NCBI GenBank assembly: GCA_964403565.1
Contig: CAYOFV010000002.1
Coordinates: 15,994-79,993 of the forward strand
Origin: Thioglobus_B sp964403565
GTDB lineage: Bacteria > Pseudomonadota > Gammaproteobacteria > PS1 > Pseudothioglobaceae
Length of the DNA stretch: 64,000 bases
Direction: 5' to 3'
The notes under the pieces were generated by a model. It saw nothing but the letters and a program-made list of their open reading frames with translations, was not told the origin of the DNA and made no database searches. Shown in pieces: positions 52,816-62,588 of the stretch. The position numbers and the translations under genes were made by a program. Each line of letters begins with the position of its first letter. Positions within the stretch are counted from its first letter, which is position 1.

Positions 52816-53552
52816 AGTTGTTCCATTACTTCGTCAGATATATCGGCATTGTGGTACACTTCTTGCGTATCATCAAGATCTTCAAGGCGCTCGATAAGTT
52901 TCATAAATTTTTGTGCATCACCCAGATTAAGCTCAACTCTATTTGCAGGATCCATGGTGATTTCTGAATGTGCTGGCTCAAGATTTGCTTGAGTTAAAGC
53001 ATCTTTTACTGTGAAAAAATCTTCAGGGGTGGTTATAACATCAATTGACCCATCATCATTACTTATAACATCTTCAGCTCCAGCATCAAGTGCCGCTTCC
53101 ATAATTGCATCTTCATCACCAGATGCAAAGCTAATAAAACCTTGTTTAGTAAATAAATAGTTAACCGAGCCATCGGTTCCAAGGTTACCACCATGTTTGG
53201 TAAATGCATGACGCACATCGGCTACAGTTCTATTACGGTTATCAGTTAGTGTATCAACCATAATTGCAGTACCACCAGTTCCATAACCCTCGTAGCGAAC
53301 CTCTTCGTAGTTATCACCATCAACATCGCCACTGCCACGTTTTACTGCATTTTCAATGGTGTCTTTTTTCATATTAGCAGCAAGAGCTTTGTCAATAGCT
53401 AAACGCAATCCAGGATTATTTTCAATTACACCGCCACCTTGTTTTGCAGCAATTACAATCTCTTTGATTAGTTTTGTAAATATCTTCCCACGTTTAGCAT
53501 CTTGAGCGCCTTTACGGTGTTGAATATTGTGCCATTTACTGTGTCCTGCCAT
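52812..53552 (-). CDS. yebC: YebC/PmpR (TACO1) family protein
   Basis: A 246-residue protein beginning [21 protein letters not shown], the invariant start of the family, with [23 protein letters not shown] in the middle. Older annotations call it a transcriptional regulator; mitochondrial TACO1 and recent bacterial work point to relief of ribosome stalling at difficult sequences. It lies 37 bp downstream of nadA and overlaps purL. Confidence 0.95.
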   Translation of the reverse strand: MAGHSKWHNIQHRKGAQDAKRGKIFTKLIKEIVIAAKQGGGVIENNPGLRLAIDKALAANMKKDTIENAVKRGSGDVDGDNYEEVRYEGYGTGGTAIMVDTLTDNRNRTVADVRHAFTKHGGNLGTDGSVNYLFTKQGFISFASGDEDAIMEAALDAGAEDVISNDDGSIDVITTPEDFFTVKDALTQANLEPAHSEITMDPANRVELNLGDAQKFMKLIERLEDLDDTQEVYHNADISDEVMEQL

Positions 53553-53589
53553 TAGCTTTTCTCCATTTTATGCTGAGCCAGATTTTACC

Positions 53590-54537
53590 TTAAGCAGTAA
53601 AATCAAGTAGTTTTTGTATTGACTCTTTGGCTTGTTTTCCAATGTTTTCGTCAATAATTATTTCGTTGTTCTTATTTGTAATTGCCTCAAGGCAATTATC
53701 TAAATTATTCATTGCCATCCATTCACAATGGGCGCAAGATTCACAATCAGCTCCAACTCCCATTGCAGGAGCTTCAATTAGTTTTTTGCCTGGGGCAACT
53801 TCACGCATTTTGTGAAAAATTCCATTATCTGTTGCAATAATAAATGTATTTTCATCTCTATCTTTAACTGCATCAATAAGTGCGGTAGTTGAGCCAACTA
53901 CATCTGCCAAATCTACCACCTCTTGTGGTGATTCTGGGTGTACTAGAATTGCAGCATCAGGGTGGATTGCTTTAAGTTTTTTTAGCGCATCGGCTTTAAA
54001 TCTTTCATGAACTACACATGAGCCTTGCCATAGTAGCATATCAGCACCAGTTTCGTTTTTTACATAATTACCCAAGTGTTTGTCTGGCGCCCAAAGAATT
54101 TTTTCACCCTTGTCTTTTAGATGTTTAACCACTTTAAGTGCGCTACCAGAGGTAACAACCCAGTCTGCTCTTGCTTTTACTTCAGCTGAGGTGTTGGCAT
54201 AAACTACAATAGTGCGATCTGGATGCTGGTCACAAAATTTTGCAAATTCTTCAATTGGGCAATCTTCATCCAAAGAACAAGTAGCTGCTAAATCAAGTGA
54301 TAATACAGTTTTTTCTGGAGAAAGAATTTTTGCAGTTTGCCCCATAAACTTAACTCCTGCTACCACAATAGTATCAGCATCGGAGTTTTGACCAAAGCGA
54401 GCCATTTCTAACGAATCAGAGACCTTACCTCCAGTTTCTTCAGCTAAAGTTTGCAATTCACCACTAACGTAGTAGTGAGATACCAATACGGCATTATTTG
54501 CCTTTAGTTCAGCTTTAATCTTATCAGCTGTAGACAT
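53590..54537 (-). CDS. nadA: Quinolinate synthase A
   Basis: A 315-residue 4Fe-4S enzyme that condenses iminoaspartate with dihydroxyacetone phosphate in NAD synthesis. Cluster cysteines lie in [26 protein letters not shown] and [10 protein letters not shown]. Slightly shorter than E. coli NadA (347) because it lacks the N-terminal extension. It starts four bases after the aspS stop. nadB and nadC are not in the window. Confidence 0.97.
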   Translation of the reverse strand: MSTADKIKAELKANNAVLVSHYYVSGELQTLAEETGGKVSDSLEMARFGQNSDADTIVVAGVKFMGQTAKILSPEKTVLSLDLAATCSLDEDCPIEEFAKFCDQHPDRTIVVYANTSAEVKARADWVVTSGSALKVVKHLKDKGEKILWAPDKHLGNYVKNETGADMLLWQGSCVVHERFKADALKKLKAIHPDAAILVHPESPQEVVDLADVVGSTTALIDAVKDRDENTFIIATDNGIFHKMREVAPGKKLIEAPAMGVGADCESCAHCEWMAMNNLDNCLEAITNKNNEIIIDENIGKQAKESIQKLLDFTA

Positions 54538-54541
54538 TTGC

Positions 54542-56293
54542 TTATTCTTGTTCTGGAAGATTTACCTTGATATTTAATTCACGCAACACTTTTCTTGGTA
54601 CTGAAGCAGGAGCATCTGTAAGTAGACATGCTGCAGTTTGTGTTTTAGGGAATGCAATTACATCACGAATAGATTCACTACCAGTCATAATCATTACTAA
54701 TCGATCAAGACCAAACGCCATACCACCATGCGGAGGACATCCATATTCTAAAGCATCTAGTAAGAAGCCAAATTTATCTTGTGCTTCTTCATCGCTAATC
54801 CCTAGAAGTTTTAATACTTTTTGTTGCATATCTACTTGATGGATACGAATTGACCCGCCACCAACTTCAGATCCATTAATAACTAAATCATATGCACGTG
54901 ATAAGGCTGTGTTAGCCGTAGCTTCAAGTTCATCTGCATCAACACTTGGGGCAGTAAATGGGTGATGTATTGCACTAAGTGATCCATCATCATCAACATC
55001 AAACATAGGAAAGTCAACTACCCAAATTGGCGCCCAATCATTAGTGTATAAATCAAGATCTTTAGCAAGTTGTTCACGTAGATTTCCAAGCGCTTCATTT
55101 ACAATTTTTATCTTATCAGCACCAAAGAAAATAATATCTCCAGTTTCTGCACCAGTCGCCTCAATTACTTGATTGGTAACATCATCACCTAAAAATTTTA
55201 GTATTGGTGATGCTGGTCCATCTTCATTTAATTTAATATAAGCCAAGCCTTTAGCTCCATAGATGCTTACATATTTTGTGTATTTGTCAATATTTTTACG
55301 ACTAATTGATGCTCCACCCGGAACTCTTAGTGCTGCAACTCTACTTTTTGCATCACTTGCAGGGCCAGAGAAAACTTTAAAATCAACACCTTGCATTAGT
55401 TCATTCATATCTACCATTTCTAATGGGATACGCATATCAGGTCGATCTACACCGTATTTATCCATCGCATCAGCATATGAGATTTGAGGGAATTCATCGC
55501 CTAAATCAACATCGATAACTTCTTTAAACATACCGCGCGTCATATCTTCCATCATTGACATAATTTCATCTTCGTTCATGAATGAGGTTTCAATATCTAG
55601 CTGGGTGAATTCAGGTTGTCTATCGGCACGCAGATCTTCATCTCTAAAACATTTAACAATTTGATAATAACGCTCCATGCCCGACATCATTAGTAGTTGC
55701 TTAAACAACTGTGGAGATTGCGGAAGGGCAAAGAAATCTCCAGCATGAGTACGTGAAGGCACAAGATAGTCACGCGCACCCTCAGGAGTTGCTTTGGTTA
55801 AGAATGGAGTTTCAATATCTAAGAAATCATTTTTGTCCATAAACTCACGCATAAAGTGAGTAACTGCACTACGCAATCTTAAGCGTTTTTGCATATGGTT
55901 GCTTCTAAGGTCAAGATAACGATACTTTAGCCTTACCTCTTCAGAAATATCATCACTGCCGATTTGGAATGGAGTAGGTTTTGAGGCATTAAGAATTTCA
56001 ATACTATCAGCAACAACTTCAATCTCACCAGTTGCAAGCTTAGGGTTTATTAAACCATCTTCTCTGGCAATAACTTTACCACTAACTTTAAGAACAAACT
56101 CATTACGAATACTTTCAGCTAAAGCAAAATCACCCATATCTGGATTAACTACTACTTGAGCAATGCCACGCTTATCTCGAAGGTCTAAGAAAATTACACC
56201 ACCATGATCACGACGACGATTTACCCAGCCACAAAGCTCAATTGTATTGTCAATATTATCTTTATTTAACTCACCACAATAATGTGTTCTCAT
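54542..56293 (-). CDS. aspS: Aspartyl-tRNA synthetase
   Basis: A 583-residue class II synthetase of the bacterial type. The N-terminal OB-fold binds the anticodon ([21 protein letters not shown]), [20 protein letters not shown] is motif 2, the GAD insertion follows, and [12 protein letters not shown] is motif 3. Because gatB is present at the window's left edge, some tRNA may be charged indirectly; whether this enzyme is discriminating cannot be read by eye. Confidence 0.98.
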   Translation of the reverse strand: MRTHYCGELNKDNIDNTIELCGWVNRRRDHGGVIFLDLRDKRGIAQVVVNPDMGDFALAESIRNEFVLKVSGKVIAREDGLINPKLATGEIEVVADSIEILNASKPTPFQIGSDDISEEVRLKYRYLDLRSNHMQKRLRLRSAVTHFMREFMDKNDFLDIETPFLTKATPEGARDYLVPSRTHAGDFFALPQSPQLFKQLLMMSGMERYYQIVKCFRDEDLRADRQPEFTQLDIETSFMNEDEIMSMMEDMTRGMFKEVIDVDLGDEFPQISYADAMDKYGVDRPDMRIPLEMVDMNELMQGVDFKVFSGPASDAKSRVAALRVPGGASISRKNIDKYTKYVSIYGAKGLAYIKLNEDGPASPILKFLGDDVTNQVIEATGAETGDIIFFGADKIKIVNEALGNLREQLAKDLDLYTNDWAPIWVVDFPMFDVDDDGSLSAIHHPFTAPSVDADELEATANTALSRAYDLVINGSEVGGGSIRIHQVDMQQKVLKLLGISDEEAQDKFGFLLDALEYGCPPHGGMAFGLDRLVMIMTGSESIRDVIAFPKTQTAACLLTDAPASVPRKVLRELNIKVNLPEQE

Positions 56294-56322
56294 TTTTTTC
56301 TTTTCCTCTTTATATTTGGTTT

Positions 56323-56916
56323 TTATTTAGGCGTTACTACACCTGTAGAAATAATTAGTTTAAATGCTTCATCAACACTCATATCAAGCTCAATAACTTC
56401 ATCTTTAGGGATCATAATGAAAAATCCAGAAGTAGGGTTAGGGGTTGTTGGAACATAAATATTGACAATTTCTTGACCTATCTTATCCTCAACCTCGCCA
56501 TGATAGTCTCCAGTTTGGAAAGCTATAGTCCACATACCTTTTCTAGGGTATTGAACTAGTAGGGCTTTTTTAAAACTGTTGCCAGTTGAGCTAAATACTG
56601 TATCGGATAGTTGTTTTAGGGCTTTGTAAATACCTCTAAAACCTGGAATTTTATTTAGTAGTTTTTCCCAAAGTTGTACTAATTTGTTGCCAATATAATT
56701 ACTAACTAAAACTCCAGTAACAACAATTATTAGAATCACCCAAAGTATTCCAGATCCAGGAATACTCGCACCTAGATTAAACAGATTTTCAGGTAAGTAT
56801 TTTGCCGGGACGATATTGTTAACTAACTCTAAGAAGAATTTGATAACAACAATAGTTAGACCAAGTGGAATCCAAAACAATAGGCCTGAGATAAAATAGT
56901 TTCTAAGGTTTTTCAA
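56323..56916 (-). CDS. DUF502 membrane protein
   Basis: A 197-residue protein with two membrane segments ([21 protein letters not shown] and [20 protein letters not shown]) and the family phrases [30 protein letters not shown] and [22 protein letters not shown]502 genes very often precede aspS, as here. Function unknown. Confidence 0.92.
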   Translation of the reverse strand: MKNLRNYFISGLLFWIPLGLTIVVIKFFLELVNNIVPAKYLPENLFNLGASIPGSGILWVILIIVVTGVLVSNYIGNKLVQLWEKLLNKIPGFRGIYKALKQLSDTVFSSTGNSFKKALLVQYPRKGMWTIAFQTGDYHGEVEDKIGQEIVNIYVPTTPNPTSGFFIMIPKDEVIELDMSVDEAFKLIISTGVVTPK

Positions 56917-56973
56917 AAGCGTAAATAATAAGCCTAAATTAATAGAGGATTATTTTAGCATAGAGGATATGTT

Positions 56974-57750
56974 TTATACTGACTCTTCCTCGCGTAGAGT
57001 AAGAATTTCATAACCATCATTAGTTACTAAAATTGTATGCTCCCATTGTGCTGAAAGAGACTTGTCTTTTGTAGTAACCGTCCAGCCATCAACCTTAGAA
57101 GTGTTAACCTCGTATCCGCCTAAATTAACCATAGGTTCAATAGTAAAAGTCATACCTGCTTCAAGTATTGGACTTTTGTCTGTTTTACCATCATCGTAAT
57201 GAACAACTTGAGGTTCTGCATGAAATTTGGCACCAATTCCATGTCCGCAATAATCCCTTACTACAGAGCAATTATTTTTCTTGGCGTGAGCATCAATTGC
57301 CAAAGCAATATTACCTAATTTAGCTCCTGGTTTAACTTGCTCTATACCTTTGTACATGCATTCTTGAGCAATGCGACAAATTCTTTGTGCTTTAACACTT
57401 GATTTGCCAATGATAAACATTTTAGAAGTATCGCCATGATAGCCGTCTTTGATAACGGTTATATCAACATTAACAATATCACCTTTTTTTAGCTTTTTTT
57501 CTCCAGGAATGCCGTGACACACAACATTGTTTATACTAGTGCAAATAGATTTTGGAAAGCCATGATAGTTTAAAGGTGCGGGAATTGCGCCTTGAACATC
57601 AACAATATAGTCATGACAAATTTTATCTAACTCTTCAGTGCTAACACCTGCAACAACATGTGGAGTAATCATATCAATTACATCAGCTGCCAAGCGTCCT
57701 GCTTTACGCATTTTCTCAATTTCATCAGCTGATTTAATATCAATTGCCAC
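56974..57750 (-). CDS. map: Methionine aminopeptidase, type I
   Basis: A 258-residue enzyme that removes the initiator methionine. The five metal ligands are recognisable in VNVDITVIKDGYHGDTSKMF, YCGHGIGAKFHAEPQVVHY, MTFTIEPMVNLGG and SAQWEHTILVT. Full length. It lies 14 bp downstream of htpX and may share its heat-shock transcription. Confidence 0.97.
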   Translation of the reverse strand: MAIDIKSADEIEKMRKAGRLAADVIDMITPHVVAGVSTEELDKICHDYIVDVQGAIPAPLNYHGFPKSICTSINNVVCHGIPGEKKLKKGDIVNVDITVIKDGYHGDTSKMFIIGKSSVKAQRICRIAQECMYKGIEQVKPGAKLGNIALAIDAHAKKNNCSVVRDYCGHGIGAKFHAEPQVVHYDDGKTDKSPILEAGMTFTIEPMVNLGGYEVNTSKVDGWTVTTKDKSLSAQWEHTILVTNDGYEILTLREEESV

Positions 57751-57764
57751 TTTTTTGTATCTCC

Positions 57765-58658
57765 TTAGTTGTTGGCCATTTGTTTTGCTCTATTTTCCAA
57801 AGCTTCAATCCTAGATTCAAGTGAAGGATGTGAAGAAAATAAAGCCATGATGCCACCTTTGTCGTTAATACCGAACGCTGCCATTTGTTCTGGCAATGCA
57901 TCAGGCTCAACCTGTCCTAGTCGTTTTAATGCGCCAATCATGTTTGAATGTCCTGCAAGATCAGCTCCTCCAGTATCGGCCACATACTCACGCTTTCTTG
58001 AGAAATACATAACAATAGTTGAAGCTAGAACTGAAAGGATAATTTCTGCAAAAATAGTGGTGATGAAATAACCAATTCCATATCCACGGTCATTTTTAAG
58101 AATAACACGATCAACAAAATGACCAATAACCCTAGAGAAGAAAATCACAAAAGTATTAACAACTCCTTGAATTAAAGTAAGGGTAACCATATCGCCATTT
58201 GCAACATGACTCATTTCATGACCAACAACAGCCTCTACTTCTCCCTTGTTCATTGAATCTAACAGGCCTTGAGATACTGCAACCAAAGCATTATTTTTAC
58301 TTGCGCCAGTTGCAAATGCATTCATTGCGCTTGATGGGAAAATAGCCACTTCAGGCATATTAATACCAACAATTTTTGCTTGTTTTTCTACCGTATCAAT
58401 TAGCCACTTTTCTACATTAGTTGATGGAGTTTCAATTACTTGAGCTCCAGTCATACGCTTAGCAGCCCACTTGCTTATAGCTAGAGAAATAAACGCTCCA
58501 CCAAAGCCAAATACTGAGGCAAAAATAAGCAGTGCATTTAGATCAAGATCAGCTCCATTTTCTTTAAGTAGAGTGTCAACACCAAGTATTCTTAAAGTGA
58601 TACTTAAAAGAACGATAATGGCAATATTGGTCGCCAAAAATAAAAATATTCTTTTCAT
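57765..58658 (-). CDS. htpX: Membrane protease HtpX
   Basis: A 297-residue M48 zinc metalloprotease of the inner membrane, part of quality control for membrane proteins. Two N-terminal membrane segments, [16 protein letters not shown] (HExxH), two further segments around 160-210, and the third ligand in [13 protein letters not shown] are present. Length matches E. coli HtpX. A sigma32-like promoter lies upstream, in agreement with its heat-shock control in E. coli. Confidence 0.97.
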   Translation of the reverse strand: MKRIFLFLATNIAIIVLLSITLRILGVDTLLKENGADLDLNALLIFASVFGFGGAFISLAISKWAAKRMTGAQVIETPSTNVEKWLIDTVEKQAKIVGINMPEVAIFPSSAMNAFATGASKNNALVAVSQGLLDSMNKGEVEAVVGHEMSHVANGDMVTLTLIQGVVNTFVIFFSRVIGHFVDRVILKNDRGYGIGYFITTIFAEIILSVLASTIVMYFSRKREYVADTGGADLAGHSNMIGALKRLGQVEPDALPEQMAAFGINDKGGIMALFSSHPSLESRIEALENRAKQMANN

Positions 58659-58690
58659 ATTTTCTTCCTAATTAATCGAATGCTTAATAG

Positions 58691-58717
58691 ATATGGGTAT
58701 TATCGTCTAGATTCAAG
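58691..58717 (-). promoter_or_regulatory. Sigma32-type heat-shock promoter of htpX
   Basis: On the minus strand CTTGAAT (complement of 58711-58717), a 12-bp spacer, then ACCCATAT (complement of 58691-58698). Matches the sigma32 consensus at 6 of 7 and nearly all -10 positions; about 35 bp upstream of the start codon. Confidence 0.75.
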
Positions 58718-58738
58718 TCTATTTGGTACAATAGTTGT

Positions 58739-58957
58739 ATGCTTAAGTATGTGTTGATTTTATTTTTATTTATCTCCGGATGTGAAGACACAAAGGATCC
58801 GCAGGACGATATTGTAAAGCCAACTTCTAAAGTTAACAGTCAAACCAATAATATTGATAACAATAAACCAATTTGCCAAGATTTGTCAGTTTCTAAGTGT
58901 CTAGAAATAATAATACCCGCCCTTTGGGACAGGGAGATTGAGAGAGATTGCTCTTAA
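58739..58957 (+). CDS. Small putative lipoprotein
   Basis: A 72-residue protein. The N-terminus LKYVLILFLFISGC has a lipobox (ISGC) with the lipid-anchored cysteine at residue 14 or 15. The mature part is polar (Asn/Asp/Lys rich) with three further cysteines (PICQDLSVSKCLE, RDCS). No family recognised. It is convergent with the pseudouridine synthase and overlaps it by 4 bp. Confidence 0.6.
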   Translation: MLKYVLILFLFISGCEDTKDPQDDIVKPTSKVNSQTNNIDNNKPICQDLSVSKCLEIIIPALWDREIERDCS

Positions 58958-59775
58958 AGTTTTAACTTTAGGTTTTCATCCACTTCAAAACTTACATCTG
59001 TTTTGTCGATAGGGCACACGTACTCAAGCTTCACAGCCTGAAGTTTTAAATCTTCTTTAGTGTTGTTATCTGCATGTCCATACATTCGATCACCAATTAT
59101 TGGATATCCAATGCCGCTTAGATGTTTTCTGATTTGATGTTTTCTGCCAGTTTCAATATCAATACTTAAAAGCGATTTTCCTTCTTTATACTGCAGTAAA
59201 CTTACATGACTTATTGCGCTTTTTCCATCTATAGGCTGGTCAATAGTAACATTCTTTTTAAACTCTCTGTCCACAATGGCATTGTATGTTTTGTGAATTT
59301 TTCTATTTGCAAATAGATCAGATAATGCTTTAGCCATTTGTTTGTTATGAGCAATTAGCATAAGTCCACTAGTTGCTCTATCAAGCCTATGCACTAGAAA
59401 CGTATCGCGTTTTAGTTGTTTTTCCACTATACGTGTAAGGGCAGAATGATCACCCCATTTACTACCTTGGGAGAACACTCCAGCTGGCTTAAACCAAATA
59501 CTATATGATTTTTTATCCAAAATCATTTCTGCTTGTTTAGTTGTGCTTGAGAGTATTTTTTCATTGTAGTAAATGTAAACCTCGTCGCCTTTGTTTAGAT
59601 TTTTTTTGGCTCGGCGCACGCGTTTAGTTTTTTTGCCATGTTTTACCCAGACACAGCCTTTTTCCATTGAGAATTTTAGTATTTGTTTGGATAGGTTAAT
59701 ATTTTGAGATAGTGCATCAATTAACAGAGTATTCTGCTTATCAATGTTTATTTTTTTCTCAATAACTACGGCCAT
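58954..59775 (-). CDS. RluA-family pseudouridine synthase
   Basis: A 273-residue enzyme. An S4-like RNA-binding segment spans about 10-70 (ILKFSMEKGCVWVKHGKKTKRV). The catalytic motif is VHRLDRATSGLMLI. The usual KPxGLxVH entry reads KPAGVFSQGSKWGDHSAL, which sets it apart from RluC and RluD, so the target uridine is not assigned. It is divergent from hslO with 17 bp between starts. Confidence 0.87.
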   Translation of the reverse strand: MAVVIEKKINIDKQNTLLIDALSQNINLSKQILKFSMEKGCVWVKHGKKTKRVRRAKKNLNKGDEVYIYYNEKILSSTTKQAEMILDKKSYSIWFKPAGVFSQGSKWGDHSALTRIVEKQLKRDTFLVHRLDRATSGLMLIAHNKQMAKALSDLFANRKIHKTYNAIVDREFKKNVTIDQPIDGKSAISHVSLLQYKEGKSLLSIDIETGRKHQIRKHLSGIGYPIIGDRMYGHADNNTKEDLKLQAVKLEYVCPIDKTDVSFEVDENLKLKL

Positions 59776-59792
59776 AAATTAAAATAATACCT

Positions 59793-60623
59793 ATGAACAG
59801 TATTAGAAGATTTTTATTTAAAGATTTAGACATTCGCGGACAGTATCTATCTCTTGACTCAACTTGGCAAGAAATAAATCAGAATCGTGGTTATCCAGAG
59901 GTAATTAGAAACCTGTTTGGTGAAGTTGCAGCTTTAAGCGTTATGCTAGCAAATGGCATGAAGCACAAAGGTAATCTCACTATACAGATTCAAGGCAATG
60001 GTTACATTAATTTAATTTTAGTTGAAGTAACGCACGATCTAAAAATCAGAGGCATGGTACGCACTAAGGATGATGAGAATCTAGCAAGGGATGATGATCT
60101 GTTTGGCAAAGCCATGATTGTTGCCACTTTGTATAATTCACAAACAGATAAACATTTCCAGTCTATTGTTCCAAGAAACCCTAAAGGACTTGTCCAAACT
60201 TTTGAAGATTACTTTGCCACTTCAGAACAACTTGAATCACGTATATGGATTGCTAGCAATAAAGACAATCTTTCGGCTATGCTGATCCAGAAAATGCCTG
60301 AAGATAAAAATCATGATTCTGAAAACTGGGATAGAGTTACTACTCTTGCACAAACCATAACTGATGAAGAATTGATTAAGCTTGATGCTCAGTCCATACT
60401 TCACCGACTATTTCACCAAGAAGTACTTGAGTTATTTGATGAAAAATTTGTTAAATATGAGTGTTTGCAAAACAAGGATAAATTTGAAAAAGTTATATTC
60501 AATCTAGGCGAAAAAGAAGCTAGAAAACTACTTGATGAAAATGGTGAGATTGCAATTCATAATGAAATTTGCAATAAGCATATTTTCTTTAACGCAAAAG
60601 ATCTAGATAGAATTTTTGCTTAG
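59793..60623 (+). CDS. hslO: Hsp33-family chaperonin with a degenerate zinc site
   Basis: A 276-residue homologue of the redox-activated chaperone Hsp33. The N-terminal domain (RGQYLSLDSTW, GEVAALSVMLANGMKHKG, YFATSEQLESRIWIA) is well kept. In the C-terminal switch domain the normal CxC and CxxC pairs are reduced to one cysteine each: KYECLQ (Tyr222, Cys224) and HNEICNKH (Asn257, Cys260). The zinc-thiolate switch as described for E. coli could not form in the same way. The frame is intact, so the protein is probably still made. Confidence 0.9.
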   Translation: MNSIRRFLFKDLDIRGQYLSLDSTWQEINQNRGYPEVIRNLFGEVAALSVMLANGMKHKGNLTIQIQGNGYINLILVEVTHDLKIRGMVRTKDDENLARDDDLFGKAMIVATLYNSQTDKHFQSIVPRNPKGLVQTFEDYFATSEQLESRIWIASNKDNLSAMLIQKMPEDKNHDSENWDRVTTLAQTITDEELIKLDAQSILHRLFHQEVLELFDEKFVKYECLQNKDKFEKVIFNLGEKEARKLLDENGEIAIHNEICNKHIFFNAKDLDRIFA

Positions 60624-60637
60624 ACATTCTGTATTTT

Positions 60638-60916
60638 TTAATCTTTTCTAGCTTTTTTAATATCTTTGAATTTTTTAAAGATAAAAATTAGGATTAAAGA
60701 AAAAACTACCGATCCAACAAAGGCCACAGTAGAAAAACCTCTTTTTGATTGGTAATTATTGTCAGCTTTTAGTTCTGGCCTATTATCAGCATGTTGTTTA
60801 CAATCGTTTGAAATAGAAGTTGTGTCATTAGAATTGTAGTTATTATCTATACAATTCTCTGTGGCCGAACTAGAGAATACAAATATAGAAATAATAATTA
60901 ACAATATACTTTTCAT
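60638..60916 (-). CDS. Small exported protein with a C-terminal membrane anchor
   Basis: A 92-residue protein: signal peptide (SILLIIISIFVFSSSA), a polar Asn/Asp-rich loop with two cysteines (ENCIDNN, NDCKQH), then a membrane segment (VAFVGSVVFSLILIFIF) and a basic tail (KKFKDIKKARKD). Topology suggests periplasmic loop and cytoplasmic tail. No family recognised. Convergent with hslO. Confidence 0.6.
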   Translation of the reverse strand: MKSILLIIISIFVFSSSATENCIDNNYNSNDTTSISNDCKQHADNRPELKADNNYQSKRGFSTVAFVGSVVFSLILIFIFKKFKDIKKARKD

Positions 60917-60945
60917 TTTTTTACAAACTGCACTTTACCAATAAA

Positions 60946-61071
60946 TCATTTATTAGCTTTTTTTATCATTTGTTCAAGTTCCTTAATTAACTCATTATTG
61001 CTATCAATAAGTTTTTTAAGGTTGTCTTCCCTTGTTTTGGGTTCAACTTGTTTCTTTGATTTGACTGGCAT
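60946..61071 (-). CDS. Possible 41-residue coiled-coil protein
   Basis: Short ORF starting MPVKSKKQVEPKTRED. The C-terminal part (NLKKLIDSNNELIKELEQMI) has heptad-like hydrophobic spacing, so a coiled coil is likely. No clear ribosome site. It lies 29 bp upstream of the small exported protein gene on the same strand and could be its partner, or be chance. Confidence 0.35.
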   Translation of the reverse strand: MPVKSKKQVEPKTREDNLKKLIDSNNELIKELEQMIKKANK

Positions 61072-61511
61072 TATAAAAACAAAATTACAATTTGTAGCGC
61101 TTTGTCAATTTGTATATAAATTTTTTAAGTGCCTTTTAGTTGTATATGGCCATATAAACAATACACAAACTAGATATTGTTATAGGCAAATTAAGAATGT
61201 TTTTTAATGTAGTGAGTAATACATAACAGTCTAGCTATTAACGGAGTACCTATAACAAATATATTTTGTATTGTACCTGAATTTATCAATAACCATAAAT
61301 TATTTATGGTTATTGATATTTTCGGCCTTAACTCCGTTGTAAATATCCAATAGTAGAATATCCACAAAGTTTGTAAGTTAAATAAAATAAGGCGTATACT
61401 TGATCTAGCAGTTCATTTTGTACCTTGTTATAAGTGTTGCTATATGACTGCTCTAATAATAAATACAACGGGGGTTTTATTGTTAGCAAATATAAACTTG
61501 AGGAGAGAGAT
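60949..61511. other. Long AT-rich interval upstream of the cytochrome gene
   Basis: Apart from the possible 41-residue ORF and the palindrome element, no gene is supported. A 14-bp perfect palindrome TATATGGCCATATA lies at 61143-61156. TTGTAC (61418-61423) and TATATG (61441-61446), 17 bp apart, are a weak candidate promoter for the cytochrome gene. Confidence 0.45.
61240..61338. repeat. Palindrome-bearing element with short outer inverted repeats
   Basis: A perfect 16-bp inverted repeat with a 3-nt loop occupies 61284-61318 (arm TATCAATAACCATAAA). It is enclosed by AACGGAGT at 61240-61247 and ACTCCGTT at 61331-61338. No ORF. It may be a small mobile-type element, a protein-binding operator, or a transcription stop (the inner hairpin is followed by TTTT). 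It lies about 170 bp upstream of the cytochrome gene. Confidence 0.6.
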
Positions 61512-62513
61512 ATGAAAAAGAAGAAGGGAGTACTGTTTGTTAGTGCTGTTGTAGTTGGAATATCATTCAATACCATAACTAATGCCCATGATCACGTTTC
61601 GCCAAGCGAAAGTGGCGCGGTCACTGCAGTTGGTTTGATTGAACAATGGGTTGGGGCTGGCGCACCAAATTCAAACTTTAACTATACTGACGTTAGTGGA
61701 AAAACACATACGGCATCTTTTGATAAAGACGTATTAACGTTATTTACTGAGAGTAACAAGTGGTTTCGTAATCAGCAATCTTGCGCTAGTTGTCATTTTT
61801 CCAATGGTGAAAACTCATTTCATGAAATGGATTTAACTTCATATGAAGGGTTGATGAACGGTGGAGATGTACTTTCTAAACCGCCAGGAGTTCCATTATT
61901 TGGCCAATCTATTGTGGGTGGTACAAATTATGATTGGAGTCATTCTAAAATGAAAGAAAGACTAAGAGATAATCGTATGCCGCCAGGGTGGCAGTTTGAT
62001 ATTACTGAGGCAAACAGAGATGGGCCGTGTGTAGAGGTAACTAACGATGGTGCAACTATTGTTAAAGAAGGTCATGGTCTAAAATATGGTTGTGAAAACA
62101 ATGCTTTAGGGTTGATTGGTGCCTGGGTAGATGCAGGAGCTCCTCAACATAAAAGAGTACCTTATGGTGGCGGTATGATCGATTTTGACAAAGATGTGTT
62201 GCCATTTTTTACTAAGTTTGGAACATGGTTTGAAAATTCACAATCATGTGCTTCTTGCCACTTTGGCAATAATGAGAATTCATTCCATGAAATGGATTTA
62301 ACTTCATATGCAGGCTTGATGCGTGGAGGTGATGTACTTTCTAAACCGCCAGGTGTGCCGTTATTTGGTCAATCTAAAATTGGCGCTACTGACTATGACT
62401 GGGGTCACTCTAAGATGAAGAGTAGATTGCGTAATAATCGTATGCCTCCAGGGATTACGTTTGATATAACTGAGGCAAATCGCGATGGACCGTTTATAAA
62501 TCCGACGCATTAA
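61512..62513 (+). CDS. Exported dihaem cytochrome c with two tandem domains
   Basis: A 333-residue periplasmic protein. The start ATG follows GAGGAG and gives a signal peptide ending TNA (residue 25). Two near-identical domains each carry a haem site: C91-A-S-C94-H95 with Met156 in NRMPPG, and C246-A-S-C249-H250 with Met311 in NRMPPG. Each unit begins GLIxxWVxAGAP and ends ITEANRDGP. Met/His ligation is inferred from the MPPG phrase. Electron transfer in the periplasm is the likely role; donor and acceptor are unknown. A terminator separates it from the propeller gene. Confidence 0.87.
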   Translation: MKKKKGVLFVSAVVVGISFNTITNAHDHVSPSESGAVTAVGLIEQWVGAGAPNSNFNYTDVSGKTHTASFDKDVLTLFTESNKWFRNQQSCASCHFSNGENSFHEMDLTSYEGLMNGGDVLSKPPGVPLFGQSIVGGTNYDWSHSKMKERLRDNRMPPGWQFDITEANRDGPCVEVTNDGATIVKEGHGLKYGCENNALGLIGAWVDAGAPQHKRVPYGGGMIDFDKDVLPFFTKFGTWFENSQSCASCHFGNNENSFHEMDLTSYAGLMRGGDVLSKPPGVPLFGQSKIGATDYDWGHSKMKSRLRNNRMPPGITFDITEANRDGPFINPTH

Positions 62514-62528
62514 TTAGCGTTATAACCA

Positions 62529-62562
62529 AAAAAAGCCTGCAGGTTGAACTACAGGCTTTTTT
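62529..62562 (+). terminator. Intrinsic terminator of the cytochrome gene
   Basis: AAAAAAGCCTG (62529-62539), 12-nt loop, CAGGCTTTTTT (62552-62562). A good stem and T run directly after the stop codon. Confidence 0.92.
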
Positions 62563-62588
62563 ATTATTAATAAAAAATCTTAATAAAA

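Noticed and set aside
60998..61207. Plus-strand ORF of 69 residues
   Set aside because: Cys/Phe/Leu-rich with no ribosome site, antisense to the more plausible coiled-coil ORF; considered a shadow.
61328..61576. Minus-strand ORF overlapping the cytochrome start
   Set aside because: It overlaps the ribosome site and signal peptide of a well-supported gene and shows no recognisable features.
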